From Zoroaster sp. YZ-2022 (taxonomy: Eukaryota > Echinodermata > Asteroidea > Forcipulatida > Zoroasteridae), in NCBI GenBank assembly GCA_029582265.1, contig CM055816.1, positions 80,470,472 to 80,534,471 of the forward strand: a stretch of 64,000 nucleotides of DNA. Direction: 5' to 3'. Position numbers and translations under genes: made by a program. The notes beneath the pieces are model-generated. The model searched no databases. It had not been told where the DNA came from and saw only the letters and a list, made by a program, of their open reading frames with translations. Below, in pieces: positions 44,341-56,917 of the stretch (positions within the stretch are counted from its first letter, which is position 1; each line of letters opens with the position of its first letter).

Positions 44341-47300
44341 ATCTAACCATTTTTTAAAAATATTTAAAAATTTAGTAAATTTTCAATAAAAATTTCTGTT
44401 CAACGTAAATTATCATCACTACGTCGATTTAGGGTTTAAAAAGCATACTTTTTGGGCTTGCGTTACGTTTAAAAAAATTACGTCTAATCATTTAATAATT
44501 TGGGCCCTTTCCTATTCGGGGTTTTTGTTAATAAGTTCTATTGATTTTGGAAAAAAGTTATGGTTTCAAATACATTTAGGTCATATTTTTTGGGAGCACG
44601 AGAAAAAGGGCGTATTAACCCCGGTAAAAAAAGTAAAAGTAGACCCTTTTTTCCCCAAATTCACCCCAAATGAAGGTAGTAATTATCACCAATTTATTTG
44701 ACGTCCCTGCAAGTAAAATGAAAACCAAATCCCAAAATCAAGGCCCTTTAAATTCAATATTGTTGGGGCAAAAAAAAATTTTTTTGCTGAACAGTTCCTT
44801 TAAAACACTCTCTTTTTAAAAAAAAGGGTCCGGTTTCTGGTCTCCCCCCGTTCAGACCCGCGGGCACTTAATTTTGTTTTTTTTAAACGGGTGTCCCAAA
44901 TTAGAAAAATTAATGGATCGTTGGAATTTTTGCCGTATAAAAAACATCTTTTTCCCCATAGGGATAACATTTGCCCTTTTTGAAAACCTTTTTTTAACCC
45001 CCATACTTTGTTTGGGAAAATTTTCTCCCGCGTATACAATTTTAATTTACCTGTTGGGGGGTAAATGGGAAAAAAACGCGTCCCACAGAACTTTTTTTTG
45101 TTAAGTTTATAAATTTTGAGACGGGGTATATCCCTAAAAAAAGGGTTTTTTGGATTTTGTTTACATCTTTTTCTGTTTTTAAATTTAAAAAATAAAAAAA
45201 ATAAAAAAAAAATTTTATTTCAGGGAAAATCATCTTTCAAAAAAACCCCTGTATATTTAATTAAAAAATTTCTTTTTTAAACCTAATCCCAAAACGGAAA
45301 TTTTTGTTTTTTTAAATTTAGTGAATAATCTTTGTTGGGAAAAAAATTCTTTGGGGTGATTTTTTTTTCTCCCTTTAAAAAAAAATTCACCCCCGCTTTT
45401 TAAATTTTTTATTTTTAAATTATTTTTGGGTTTTAAGCCCAAAAGATCCCTTTTTTTGGTTTTTAATACCATTTAGCGAATAAAAGATTTTTTTGTAAAT
45501 TGCTAAAATTTTCATTTGCTAATTTAACAAATTTTGGGTTTTTTGGAGGAGGTCAAAACAATAGAGGGGTAGTTTTGTGATTCTTAAATATCTAGCTCTG
45601 TTTGAACAAAATAAAAACAAAACAAAACTGTGAACATTCCCCTTATTATTTGTTATTCATTCTTATTTTGAAATTTTGGACGGGAAATTTTTTTTTCCCA
45701 TCAAACTTCATTCTCTCCTTTTAGGGGGAACTTTCAGTTCCTTTTATTTAGATTCATGATTTTCATTCAAAAAAAAATTTTAAAAATATACAATCACCCA
45801 CAATTTACCTACAGCAAAGGGAAACTGCGGGTTTGGGTCTAAAACAAAACCTGAACAAAAAAGTAAATGAAAATCAAAATTTTGCCAAGAAAACATTAAC
45901 AAACTTCCCGTTTGCAATTTGGATTTACCCTCTTTATATACATTAGAACTAAAAAAGAACTTGGGTTTTAAGTTTATAACAAATAAAACCTTATTGGGAA
46001 AAAACAATTTTTGAAGGGATTGTCTGAGATCCTTTTTTTTTCTTCTCTTATGAAACGTTTGAGGGTACCTTTAATTTTCAGAATATTGAACTGTTTTTCC
46101 GTTTACATTCCCTACTTATTCTTTTTTTATATGATTTTTTAAACCGCCCCTTTTCCCCCCTTTTAATTTTCCCCAACATGGCCCCAAACGCGTCAAATTA
46201 TTAATTGTTTCCTTGTGCCATACCAAAATAACATTTTCCGTAAAACTTATGACACCAAAAAATTATTCCTTATTTTTCTCTGCATGATATTTCTTTTTGA
46301 AAAAAAAATTAAAATGTCTATCCATTTATTATCATTGTAAACTATTAACCTTGCTTTAAAAAAACAAAATAAAACAAGAGTAACCAAAGTTTGATAGTGT
46401 CCCGTATATGGATCTGCTTTCTTTTCAATCATTGATGACGGTTTAATTTTATAATCGGTTCGGTTTTATAATCGGTGACAAATAAGGGAAAAGATTTAAA
46501 AATTCTGTTGTGTGTTCACAAACTGCAAATGCGGTTTGGGGCTCATCGATAACGTTAAAATAAAGGGCATCGATTATTTTTTAAATTTCCCTTGATAGTG
46601 GGCAATCTTTGGTAAAAAATTTGACATTAAAAACTCTTTTTTACATCTTTTTTTATTTTTTTTTTTCTCCCAAAAAATTTAGTTTGGTCTTTCTTGGTTT
46701 TGTTCCCATCGTTCTTGTACAATTGGTTTTTCCTTTCTTGTCTAATTCATCCATAAATTTTATATATATTTTTTAAATTGGATAATACAACTATATATAA
46801 TTGAGGGAAAATTTGGTTTTAACATCAATATTTTTCTGTTTCAGAAAATTGGAAACCATTCCTTTGGGAAAACGCTATTACACATTTCAACAATCCCTTT
46901 CGTTTTAAAGTAAATTTTTTTTTATTTTTCTACCGAAAATGTTAGATTTAATCCCAAATTTCTAAAATACAAATAAAATTTTATTAAAATTAATGTCATT
47001 ACCCTAAATATTAGTGGTTTTTTTCATCAGCATGTAAATATTGTTTTTCCCAATATGTGTTGAATTAAGTTTATAAACAAAAAAATCAATTCCCCATAAC
47101 AATGGGGGAAATCATCAATATTTTTTTTGAAATTCACTGTTTTTCGCTTGTATTGAAATTAAATAATTTGGTCCCTATAATAAATAATTTTTTATCTTTT
47201 TATCCGGAAAAAAAAATCAAATCAATTATCACAAAAACATTCCCCTTTTTTTATGGGGTTTTTGAGCAATATAAGGAACCCCAAATTTATTTTCAGAGCC

Positions 47301-48905
47301 AAAGTGTGTATTTTAATGTCTAATTAAATTAAAGCCACCCGTTGAGTTTACGGATAATTGTTTGAATATTTGTCTATTGTACCTTCCATATAAAAAAAAT
47401 AAGTTTTTTTATCTGTATTAAAAACGTGATGTTTTTCCATGGAATGACGGACCCCAAAAAAGGGAAAAAAGGGTATCAAGGGATTTATAATAGTTACACG
47501 TCCTATTGGTGAGGTTTTCCCTTTTTTTCCACCCGATTAATTATATTCCCCCAAATTTGTAATTTTTTTTTCCCCCACAAGTTATAACACTCGTTCATAT
47601 TTTCAAAATTTAAAAACCTGGTGTCTTAAAAAACTTTTTTGTTGAATCAATTATTTCAAGTAGGTGCTGGTTGAGATCTATTTCCTATAATAAACCTTTT
47701 GATTTTGAGGGTTTAGTTTTTGGGCCCAATGTTTCCAAAATTTGCTTCACTTTCTAGCGATTATTTTTTTTTGAATTGATGTCGACAAAATTAATGTGTC
47801 TTCTGCATACATGGAAATGTGGATTTTTGTTGTGGTTTTTTAGCCAATTCGATACCCAAAAATTTTGTTTTGTTCTCATCTTATTTTTCAGGACTTCCAA
47901 CAAATAGAAAAAAAAATAGCAGGGGCAGACAGCTTTTTTCCCAACACCCAACCCCTTTAAAGGTTTAAAATTGGCCAAAAATCTAATTTAAAGGTTTTCA
48001 CCATTTTCAATTTGGGGTTATGATGGGTTAAAATGGTTAGACCCTCGCATTGCAAAAAAAAATACCGAAATTCCAAAAACTAGGTTTTAACATGTTCATA
48101 AAAATATATATATATATACATATAAAATGAAGACCTGGAACAGTGGGTTTTAACTCCCGTTTTAAACCAACCCATCATCGAAAAATATTTAATAAACTTA
48201 TTGGTCTCCCAAATTTTTCAAACTTCTTCGATCGCTTTTATTAATAGAGATATAAATTTCTCTGGTTCGATACTGATAAATTCCCCCTTTTTTTCCATCC
48301 CATTGAATAAAAAGTTATTTTATATTTCCCCAAAACTTTCTGTAAAATTCTACTGTAAAATCCGTGCCTGGACTTTTTTTGTCGTTAACAATTCCCGTGC
48401 TTTTTATTCTTCTTCAGTAATCATTCATTCCCTATTTCCCTTTTTTCGTGTTGGGGTAAAAAACAAAAGGGGGTTTTATTTAAACAGGTTTTTTAACTGC
48501 GCTTCAGGGGTGATTTGAAGAATATATTCTGTCCCTAGAACATATTTATTCGTTGGTATGTCTTGGGGTCTTTTTCAAAACACCTTGACGTTTTTTAACC
48601 TTGTGATATTTTTCTTGGATAAAAAATATTTCCTTTCTAAAACCCAGAAAAATTTTGGGGTTTTCTACTTCCTCAGGTATTTTCTCTGGACCCCGACCTT
48701 TTGACCCTCAATTTCCTTATCATAGATGGTTTCCTTTTTAGTTTATTCCTCTCCCGATTGATCACTACAATTTTTTCTCAACATGCATGTTTAAAATTGT
48801 CAATGGTCGTTTTTAAGGTTTGTCTCTAAACCCATACATTTTTTTTTTGTTTTGAATAATGAATAATAAAAACTTAAAATTTTATCTTTTCCCTCTCCCC
48901 CCAAA
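44341..48905. other. Low-quality, very AT-rich sequence
   Basis: No gene or assignable repeat. (TA)n occurs at about 48102-48120. Confidence 0.4.
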
Positions 48906-48950
48906 GATCTTTCATCTTTTATCTTTTATCTTTCATCTTTCATCTTTGAA
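48906..48950. repeat. (TCATCTTT/TTATCTTT)n short tandem repeat
   Basis: ATCTTTCATCTTTTATCTTT-type units recur about six times. Confidence 0.85.
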
Positions 48951-49512
48951 ATTTATTGAAAAATTGAAATGATAAGTCTTTTTTTTATTAATTCATTTTC
49001 ATTTGAATACTCGATCATTTATAAAAAAGCTGTTAAATTTTAACATCCCTGTCCCCCTCTTGCACCTAAAACCCTGATGGTTTCGTCGACAACCTTCAGA
49101 ATCTTTGGGGGAAAAGTACAGATAAAGAAATCAAAAAAACAACAAATAATAATAATAAAAATAAAAACGAGCAACGAACCACCCAAAAATAAAAAAAATG
49201 CCTCCCCCTGTTTTTTTACGATTTAAAAAAAAAAACGACTTTCGATGAATTTAAAACTCCTTTTAAAAATTTATAAAAAACATTATTTGGGACCAAGATT
49301 TATTTTTTTTTCTAAGAAAAAGGGTGAAATGTGGGGAAAAGAAACTTAACTGGGGAAAAATGGTTTTCACTATAAATAAAATCAAAAGGGCTGGATGAAA
49401 GTGTCGATAACGGTTTCTTGAAATACCTTGAAATTCTCATCAACTATGAATCATTTAACAAAAAATGTCCAAATACATTTCGCTGGATCTCTAAAACCCA
49501 TTTGATCCTTTT
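48951..49512. other. Low-quality AT-rich sequence
   Basis: (AAT)n-like run at about 49147-49170. No gene seen. Confidence 0.35.
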
Positions 49513-51490
49513 TTATGTCTTGGGTATTGACATCTTGTAATTTTCTGATAACAGGGACACAACGATTTGGTTCAAGGGGCTTAAAAACCTTTTTCTAAGC
49601 CAAGTCTTTAAACCCTCAGTGCGGAAAAATTTTCTCCATGTAAAAATTTTACCGGGGAGACAAGAAGAAGTATCATAAGTACAAATAGTTGCGGAAACGG
49701 CTACGGACCTCTTTAGCCATGTTACGATATGGCTTTTCGTTGTGGGAAATGAAGATGCTGCTGTAAATTTTTTTAAACATGTCAAGTTGGAAGAGAGAAA
49801 TTGGGTTTAGCTCTGGGTACTTTTATAACCTCGTTGTTCATTTTTTCCCCGACGTGATTATCACCTCCTAACTCTTGATTTGTGATAAAAAACTCTTTTT
49901 AAACCTATCCCTAAAGGGGACTCTCACCATCAATAAATTTGCATTTTCTTGGGCCCTCTGCGTTTTTCTGGTTGGTGGGGTTTTCTTGCCCGTGTACCGC
50001 TTTGGGGGGCTTGCTCTGGCGTGGCAATAAAATTGAACCAATTCCCTCTTCCAAAAGGGGAAAATTCGAAACACTTTGCTGAAAATCACCTGATCCCGGG
50101 GCTGCAACTGGTCAACAGTGACTGTTACAGCGGACATCATTCCCCAAATCCAACAAATTTATATTACAAAATGATTAAAAATTGGGTTTAAATTTTCACG
50201 CATTATAAAAGATTAAAAGGGAAAAAAAACAATAGATGGAGAAAAACGAAATTGGCGATCAAGAACAGGAAAGTAGAAGGAAAGGAAACAGGGTATGATG
50301 GACAAGAAAGAAAAAAAATAGAGATGAACGGCATTTGCACGAAGGACGAAATCCTATCGAATGATAATGAAGATGATGATAAATCGAAATTTTATGTGAC
50401 AAAGTCTGTCTTACCTGAGATATTAACGGACTGCCGGGTCTGTTCAGCTGTTCCCAAAGGGGATGGAACCACTTTAAACCCTCAAACCAAAAAAAGTCTC
50501 CCCTTTTTGGAACCTGTCTAGGGCCATTTGCCTTTCTGTCTCATCACCCCAGATTGCAAATTTTATTTTTTTCAGAACAACTGTGTAGTTGTCAATCGAA
50601 CTGTTGGGGGCGTGTTGGAAAATCGGTCCCGATGGTGTGGACCGGGGGTTTTCATTATACTTGCTTCAGTGCAATCTTCTTCAATAGAGCCTGGGTTGGT
50701 AAAAAAAAGAGTAAGTTGATTTTACATTTTTAACCGAAAGGGTTTTTTTCTGTGGCTTTTTTAAAAAAAAAATTATAAAAAGGGTTTTTGGGAAACGTTA
50801 TTTAAGACGAGGATTTTTTATTGTCTTTTTTAAAGTGGCTGGATTCGTGTCGTTTAGTGATCATTTTAAAAATTAAAACTTTCCAGATATTTTGAAGATG
50901 ACCTTTCCCGCCCCCCATTGAAAATTTTTTTTAACCCAAAAAGGGGCTTCCCCACACACCCGAACAACAAGGGTTTTGGGCAGGTGTGCTCCACGTGGAG
51001 TAAAGGGGGAAATGTCATTTTTCTTATTTTGGCGGGAACCATTGTATGGGCGACTCATTTTGGGCACCGTCATGTTGGGTTCTTAGATTTGAGATGGGAA
51101 CAATATGCGAATGAAACGTCCTGCCCCTATTTGCCCCTTTTGGTGGGGGGTTCATAAAATCCCATGAAATTTTATGGACATTCAATTTAGGGCCACATGC
51201 GAATCTTTTTTAAATTTTTCTCTTTTTCCAAAAAATTTTTTCGTTCCATCAACCATAACTGCAAACTATCATTATGATTTTTTCCCCCAAAATTTTTTGA
51301 GTTTTTGTGACTGGGGGTTATTTCCCCTTGCTGTGCCTGTGGAATTGAAGAGGGTTTTCCCATAAATTTCTTCTGAGGTTTCGTATTCCCCGGGCCCCAA
51401 AATTTCAACAACTGCATAAAAATTTTCCCCCATCCATTGTGACCCGGAAACTTAAACCTTGCCAAACTTGGGAAATGGTTGACGTGCAAA
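49513..51490 (-). other. Scattered protein-like minus-strand fragments, possible host gene
   Basis: Less homopolymer-dominated than its flanks. Minus-strand pieces with protein-like texture include NFYAVVEILGPGEYETSEEI with YGKTLFNSTGTARG (about 51435-51330), SSIDNYTVVLKKIKFAIWGD with ETERQMALDRFQKGE (about 50600-50490), a donor-like CTCAG then GTAAGAC at about 50414, VTVTVDQLQPRDQVIFSKVF (about 50126-50060) and AKEVRSRFRNYLYL (about 49720-49680). They are in different frames, as expected if base runs are miscalled. I do not recognise the protein. It may equally be a decayed element. Confidence 0.25.
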
Positions 51491-52147
51491 CTGTAGCCCT
51501 TGTTTTCCTTTCTTCCTGCTGATGTTCGCTTGTACTTAAAAACTGTAACTTTGGGTTTTTTGTGCTCTCAACTAATTGACCTAGCCGATGGGTGTCGGGG
51601 TGTTGATGGTTATCAAACCTTTCAAAAAAAAATTCTTCAATTTTCCTCCCGTGGAGATTAAAAGGGAGGCTCTTTTTTTTTTAACTTTGAAACCATCTCA
51701 TTTGCCTTTTCCCAAAAAAAAAAAAATTTAAAAAAACACGTTCTTTCCCACGACTAGTGGACCCCCCGGTTTTTTCAAAACCCCTTTTTTAAAAAGACGT
51801 TTTTGGGTTTTTGGTCTTTTTTGGCGGGTTAGGTTTCATCTGGTTGACAAAAGGGTCATTTAGGTGTTCAATTAACTCCCTTTTCATCAGGGTTTTGGGG
51901 GTTTCCTCATCTTTACAATCTTAAGCCTACAAGATGTTGGCTAATCGGCTCATTGGTCTCGGCAGGAGCCCAGAAATTAGTTATCTTTTTTACCTTACCT
52001 TTGCCTTACTCGCCATGTTCATGCACTAAGAAGAATTTCAGTAGTCTGCAAAAAATGTCAACAGTATGGACATACTTCGTGCACGAATTGTGTTATTCTG
52101 TTTGCTTATCATTAAACGTTCCATCTCGCTTGTTTTCAAGAATTAAC
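51491..52147. other. Low-quality sequence
   Basis: No gene or assignable repeat seen. Confidence 0.35.
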
Positions 52148-52446
52148 CGTGGTCAGCGGTCTCTACGGATTCAAGTTCTGGTGTTAGCAACAGAATGTGG
52201 GTTCGAATCATGCGTGACACTTGTGTTGAGCAGAATTTAATCATTTGCTTTCTCCACCCAGGGGTTTGGGTACCTGTGGGCAGAGTTGGTTTGCTCTATA
52301 TGCGCTAGAAATGGCACAATTGAGCTGTATACCCCAGGGAGCTGAGATGGTTTCAGGAATGATTTATGAGCCTTATGAGCAGGGATAATAATATAATGCG
52401 CCTTGAGCACCACTTAGTTGGTGGATACGTGCGCTATATAAATCCA

Positions 52447-52475
<29 letters not shown>
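52148..52475 (+). mobile_element. tRNA-derived SINE, copy 3 (most complete)
   Basis: Head CCGTGGTCAGCGGTCTCTAC with an A-box-like GTGGTCAGCGG, B box GGTTCGAATC at 52200-52209, central ACACTTGTGTTGAGCAGA and CACCCAGGGGTTTGGGTACC, then AATGCGCCTTGAGCACCACT, TAGTTGGTGGATACGTGCGC, TATATAAATCC and (ATT)n at 52451-52472. About 328 bp. It reads cleanly although the flanking sequence is noisy. Confidence 0.9.
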
Positions 52476-52478
<3 letters not shown>

Positions 52479-52629
52479 GTATGTTTTTTCAACAAATTCG
52501 GGGCTGGATGATCCTTTGGACCACCCCCCCCTGTCTAAAAGTGGGATTTATCCCATCCCCTGGGATTCCCCGTGCCTCTTGACATTGCTTGGGATAATTG
52601 TCAATGAAAACAAAGGGAATGCCTATTAA

Positions 52630-52765
52630 CAGGCGCGGATCAGGAATTTTTGACAGGCTACACGGACAAATCGAGCGAAGCGCAAGTATACGTGGGGTCC
52701 GGGCCCCTTAAGGGCCCCGGGAAAATTGGGTTCTGGATGCTCTTGGTGCAATCTGAGGCGATTCT
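52630..52765 (+). mobile_element. One terminus of a hAT-like element
   Basis: CAGGCGCGGATCAGGAATTT followed by CGAGCGAAGCGCAAG and GGGTCCGGGCCCCTTAAGGG then GGAAAATT. This resembles the widespread CAGnGGCGGATCCAGGA-type hAT termini with a GAGCGAAGCGAGC box. No matching inverse end is seen in the window, so it is a fragment, or the other end is disguised by sequence errors. Confidence 0.5.
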
Positions 52766-53761
52766 AGCCAGTTTTTATATATATATATATAATTATTTTG
52801 CCATTATTTTTTGTCATTATTTTTTGCCATTATTTTATCAATGTCATACACAACAACATAAGTTTCTCCCCCCCGATTTTGGCATTTAATTTGCAGTTTT
52901 TGACTTCAGTTTAATTCATCCTGAATTTTCTTGGTTTAATTCAGTCCAGTTGAAATTTTCCCAAAAAAAGGGCGATTTATACTGTTCCTTGCCCTATGTT
53001 AAAACCATCGGCAGATAAACTGCAAGACTCATCGTACTTCGCAGGCCTATGCGTACTGGCGTAGAATCCGACAGTAATTTCATCGGCGTTGAAATTTTCC
53101 CACACGGTACCCCGACCCTTCTTCAGACGAAACGGAAAAATTTTATAGACGTGGGGGAAATCGGGTCGAAAACCAGACTAACGCTTTACCTGATCACAGA
53201 CTACCGATTGCAAACGAAATGTAGACTAACTAATTTTGGAATATTTAAAAAAAAGTCACTATAATCATCTTGGAAAATTGATACAAAAATCCATTTTTCT
53301 AAATAATGACATACACCAAACTGAGGCACTGTTCACCTTGGATGGTGGCTTTTTTTACTCTACCTTAATTTTTAATCCTTTTATCAACCTTTATGAGACA
53401 CATCCTTGATATTTTTATCACAAGCTTCTGAAATCAAATATAATATAAAAACTGCAATCAATTAATTCCATAATGAGCTGTGTTAACTTTAAGTCATTCC
53501 ATTAATAAATTCGTGGAGAAAATTGTCTTAAAGAATGGGTTGACTAAAATAAATCAATAATTTCCCTCAGAAAGATTGCTAGGCAAACCCGAGACTGGCC
53601 TGAAAGTCCATCGAAGAAATTATACTTCACTGGTTAACCACATCTTTGATGTGGGCACTCTTAAAACCCCCTATCCCCAAAAAACATCTCTTCGCTTGAA
53701 AGGTCCAGAGACGAGCTGGTTCAGGCGCAAGACCTGCCTGTCGAACTTACGGCAGAGTCAG
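52766..53761. other. Spacer; sequence quality improves towards the right
   Basis: (TA)n at about 52777-52792 and three copies of a CCATTATTTT-like phrase at 52800-52837. No gene seen. Confidence 0.35.
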
Positions 53762-53860
53762 TTGCTTTAAACGTCGACTTTCTGCCGTGTCTAATTCAAA
53801 TAATGTAAATTTTGGGTCATTATTTGAATTAATATGACAAAAGTTCGACGTTTGAAGCAG
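53762..53860. repeat. About 100 bp fold-back palindrome
   Basis: TTGCTTTAAACGTCGACTTT on the left is inverted on the right as AAAAGTTCGACGTTTGAAGC. The inner arms TAATTCAAATAATG and CATTATTTGAATTA are perfect around a 12-base loop. It may be a minimal MITE. Confidence 0.8.
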
Positions 53861-54990
53861 GGACTATAAACAAAACTTACTAACTAATAACTAACGGAGA
53901 GATGATCGACCATAATTTTGTTGAGACATCACAGCCTTGCATTCAAGGCTATATTCACTAAAGGAATTTTGGCAAGGGCCCCGATAATTAAGCTGCTCAA
54001 ACGAAGTATCACGTGATGTACTTTGGTCAAAGAACGTTCGTGGTTTTGGGGTACAATACCACTTTATCATGATGAGGATTTTCTCTTTTAAAGCCAAGGT
54101 CTATTTGTTTGTAACCAATTTCAACAATCAAAAAAATAATACATGGTTTCATTACTGGACATGATGGTACTGGATATTTTATTAATTGAAAAAGAATGTG
54201 TGCTTTAGGCCACTCAAAAAGGGTTTGGCAAAACTACAAATCATTCGGGGTCAAGGGTCAATTGTTTCCGCTGGCTGTCATTTAACCGGGAATAAACTCC
54301 CCAAAAAGGATTAGATGTTGAGATGGAGGTTGAAATCTATCCGGGGAAAAACTTCAGTTTCTCGCAAAGAGGTTTCAGTTTCATGATTGTTAACCTTTTT
54401 TCTTGTTGCATTTTCAGTATTTATTTATGCCAAAAGTAGAAAACAGATGTTTAATATTGTCCCTATTTTCTTTGGCTCTCCTTTTTCTCAGACCTCCCCT
54501 CTTTTTTTTTTCCTTTTATTAATTTTTTAATTTTTTTTTAAATCAATTTACCGGGGCATTCCTTGCCCCCTGGGTCCGCTTGATTAATGTTGCTTTCGTC
54601 AAGGGATTCTTGTGCTTTAGTCTAATTGAGAATTGACAGCATCTATTGATTCCACTAAGGTTTTGTTTCAGACTAAGTCTATTTTCCCATGCTTTTCAGC
54701 GTGGACAAGGGAATGTTTTATAATTAAGACTTAATTCAGTAAATTTGTTTTAATGAGGTTTTTTTTAACACTGACACATTTTTGGGTTCGCATAGTTTTA
54801 ATTATATTTTATTGCTGACGTAATTGGGACCTTCACTTTTCTTATGTAAGGTTTTGTTGATGTTTGTTTTTAAACCCCTGCTGCTATTTTCCTCACATTG
54901 ATCTTCTGGCGTTGGCTCAAATCAACTTTTAAAGGAGGTTAACTTTCATTGCACGTGTTTTCACTATTTTGACGGCAATTTCTGAACATG
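53861..54990. other. Spacer
   Basis: No gene or assignable repeat seen; a T-rich low-complexity patch lies at about 54500-54545. Confidence 0.35.
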
Positions 54991-55230
54991 TAGTTTTCAT
55001 CGGAACATCGATAATTTCCTTATAGAACAGGACAAAAATACTTTGTAATGAAATATTTCATTAAAATAATAGTAAGAACTTAGTTTAAATATGTGTCGTT
55101 TTTAACCCCTTTTCCCGGGAAATGGTTTTCATTGCAACATTGATATTTTCCCTTTTTAGAAAAGAATTCTTTGAAATGATATATTTCACAGAATAGTTGT
55201 CAAAGTTGGTTTAAAGAAACAAATGTGCCA
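54991..55230. repeat. Diverged tandem duplication, unit about 131 bp
   Basis: Unit 1 starts TAGTTTTCATCGGAACATCG and unit 2 (about 55122) starts TGGTTTTCATTGCAACATTG. Both continue with AATTTCC/ATTTTCC, AGAA, GAAAT(G)ATATTTC and GTTTAAA in order. Confidence 0.65.
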
Positions 55231-55242
55231 AAACGAATTTAT

Positions 55243-55646
55243 GACGAGATCCACCATCAATGCATTTCGGTATATTTACTGTAAAACCATGTTTCAATGA
55301 TTATTTTAAGAAAGGTGTTAATTTAACAGCATTTATATTTATATTCATTTCAAATAAAAAGCAATGATGACAAATAAATGTCCGTTTAAATAGCAAAAGC
55401 TGCGTTAAAATAGCGAAACACGAGCGACATGTCTTTAACAGTAAATAAATGCCTATGACAGGATCCACCATCAATTAATTTTGGGACATATTTACTGTAA
55501 AACCATGCTTATCATGATTATTTTCAGAAAGTTAAACATCTTAAATACATCTCATTTCAATGAAATTTAAAAGAATTATCAATGTTCAAATGAAAAGATA
55601 AATTTCCGAAATTGCCGTAAAACACGAGCGATGTTGAACATTTCAG
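55243..55646. repeat. Diverged tandem duplication, unit about 210 bp
   Basis: Both units contain GATCCACCATCAAT, TATTTACTGTAAAACCATG, TGATTATTTT and, near their ends, AAACACGAGCGA. Units start at about 55243 and 55457. Confidence 0.75.
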
Positions 55647-56152
55647 CTGTCTTATGCAATAAGACATCAATTTACCATCTCAGTAACCTGTCTAAGGTCT
55701 GTAATCCCCATAGGCTTAAAGCTGTCCGCCGCTTATCCGTACCTGTAATTACTTGTTTTTCATTGGCACTTAGGCCAGACTGTCGTTAACCAAATTCCTG
55801 TATTAAATACCGTATTATCAGGCTCTTTGATAAACTTTTGGCAATAATATCACCTCAGACAAAACTATATCGAGGGCAGATTGATACCATCATCAGCTTT
55901 CACCAAGTAATTTTTATATTAAAACTAAAACCATTTGTTATTATTTGAATTACCAATGCTATCCCGTTCATTGAATGGGTTATTTTTTATTGTATATGCA
56001 TATAGGAAAATTTTATGTACATGTATTTGTTCCCAAAAATGTGTTGCATTATGGACGCAATTAAATCCTTTTAGATCATAACGTATTTTCATAAAAACCT
56101 TTTTGAAAGGTGGGAACAATTATTGAAGATTTTCAGTTTGGTTCAAAACAGA
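55647..56152. other. Spacer
   Basis: No gene or repeat recognised. TACATGTA occurs at 56017-56024. Confidence 0.3.
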
Positions 56153-56551
56153 TTACTTAATTTCATGAAGTAATGAAAGAAAAAGTGACAATTCAAACGT
56201 GTACCGGGCTTTATCTTTATACAAAGAATTTTCCATGTGTCCGTTTCTTTGTTGTTTGTCTTCAGTTTCAGGGCAACACGGACAAAACACACCCGGTAAC
56301 TGTCTACTTTCCGCGGGTCTGAGACTAGATTCATACAGATAGAACCCGTCACGTGGTATTACAGCGTTATGCGCTTTGATTACTTGGATGCAGAGGATTG
56401 GACTTCTGTGTTGTATAAGTAGAATGGCAACGTCACCACAAGACGTGTGATTAATTACTAATTCAAAATTTTCGGTGCATGGGCGACCAATATTTGTGGG
56501 GAAGGAGACATTTGACATTGTTATTAATAAAGCACTACCATAACATCTCAA
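56153..56551 (-). CDS. Unrecognised 132-codon open frame
   Basis: In the cleaner island, the minus strand stays open from an ATG at 56551 to TAA at 56153-56155. The product starts MRCYGSALLITMSNVSFPTN and has balanced composition, six Cys residues including FCPCCPETE and short hydrophobic stretches (DVAILLIQH) but no clear signal peptide or known motif. A second minus-strand frame (56143-56352) overlaps it. No splice sites were linked. It could be a real exon or chance; its length is above what AT-rich DNA usually gives by accident. Confidence 0.3.
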   Translation of the reverse strand: MRCYGSALLITMSNVSFPTNIGRPCTENFELVINHTSCGDVAILLIQHRSPILCIQVIKAHNAVIPRDGFYLYESSLRPAESRQLPGVFCPCCPETEDKQQRNGHMENSLYKDKARYTFELSLFLSLLHEIK

Positions 56552-56840
56552 ATCTTATTCATCTGAAAATGAAAACATTCTTGATGATATTTGGGCCCAA
56601 AAACAAAATGTACAAACTCTGCATATAAATACACACTTTGCCCGGCTGTAATTTACCCTGGTACTCTAAGGTCACAAAGTGTAAAAAGTCTCATGGTCTC
56701 AGAAATCTCCAGAAATTATGCTAACATTATTATTCTGATTTGTTTTTGCAGCAAAATAGAACTATATTCCTGAGCTCCTTGCGGCAATCAGCAGCGTCAG
56801 TGAAGAGGAAAGGACAGTCTCAATAAACCACTTCAAATTA
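56552..56840. other. Spacer
   Basis: Nothing assignable. Confidence 0.3.
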
Positions 56841-56917
56841 TCGTATATAAAGTCAATTATACGTATATAAAGTCAATTATACGTATATAAAGTCAATTAT
56901 ATATAAAGTCAATTATA
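56841..56917. repeat. 20 bp tandem repeat, about four units
   Basis: Unit CGTATATAAAGTCAATTATA repeated almost perfectly; the last unit is shortened. Confidence 0.95.
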
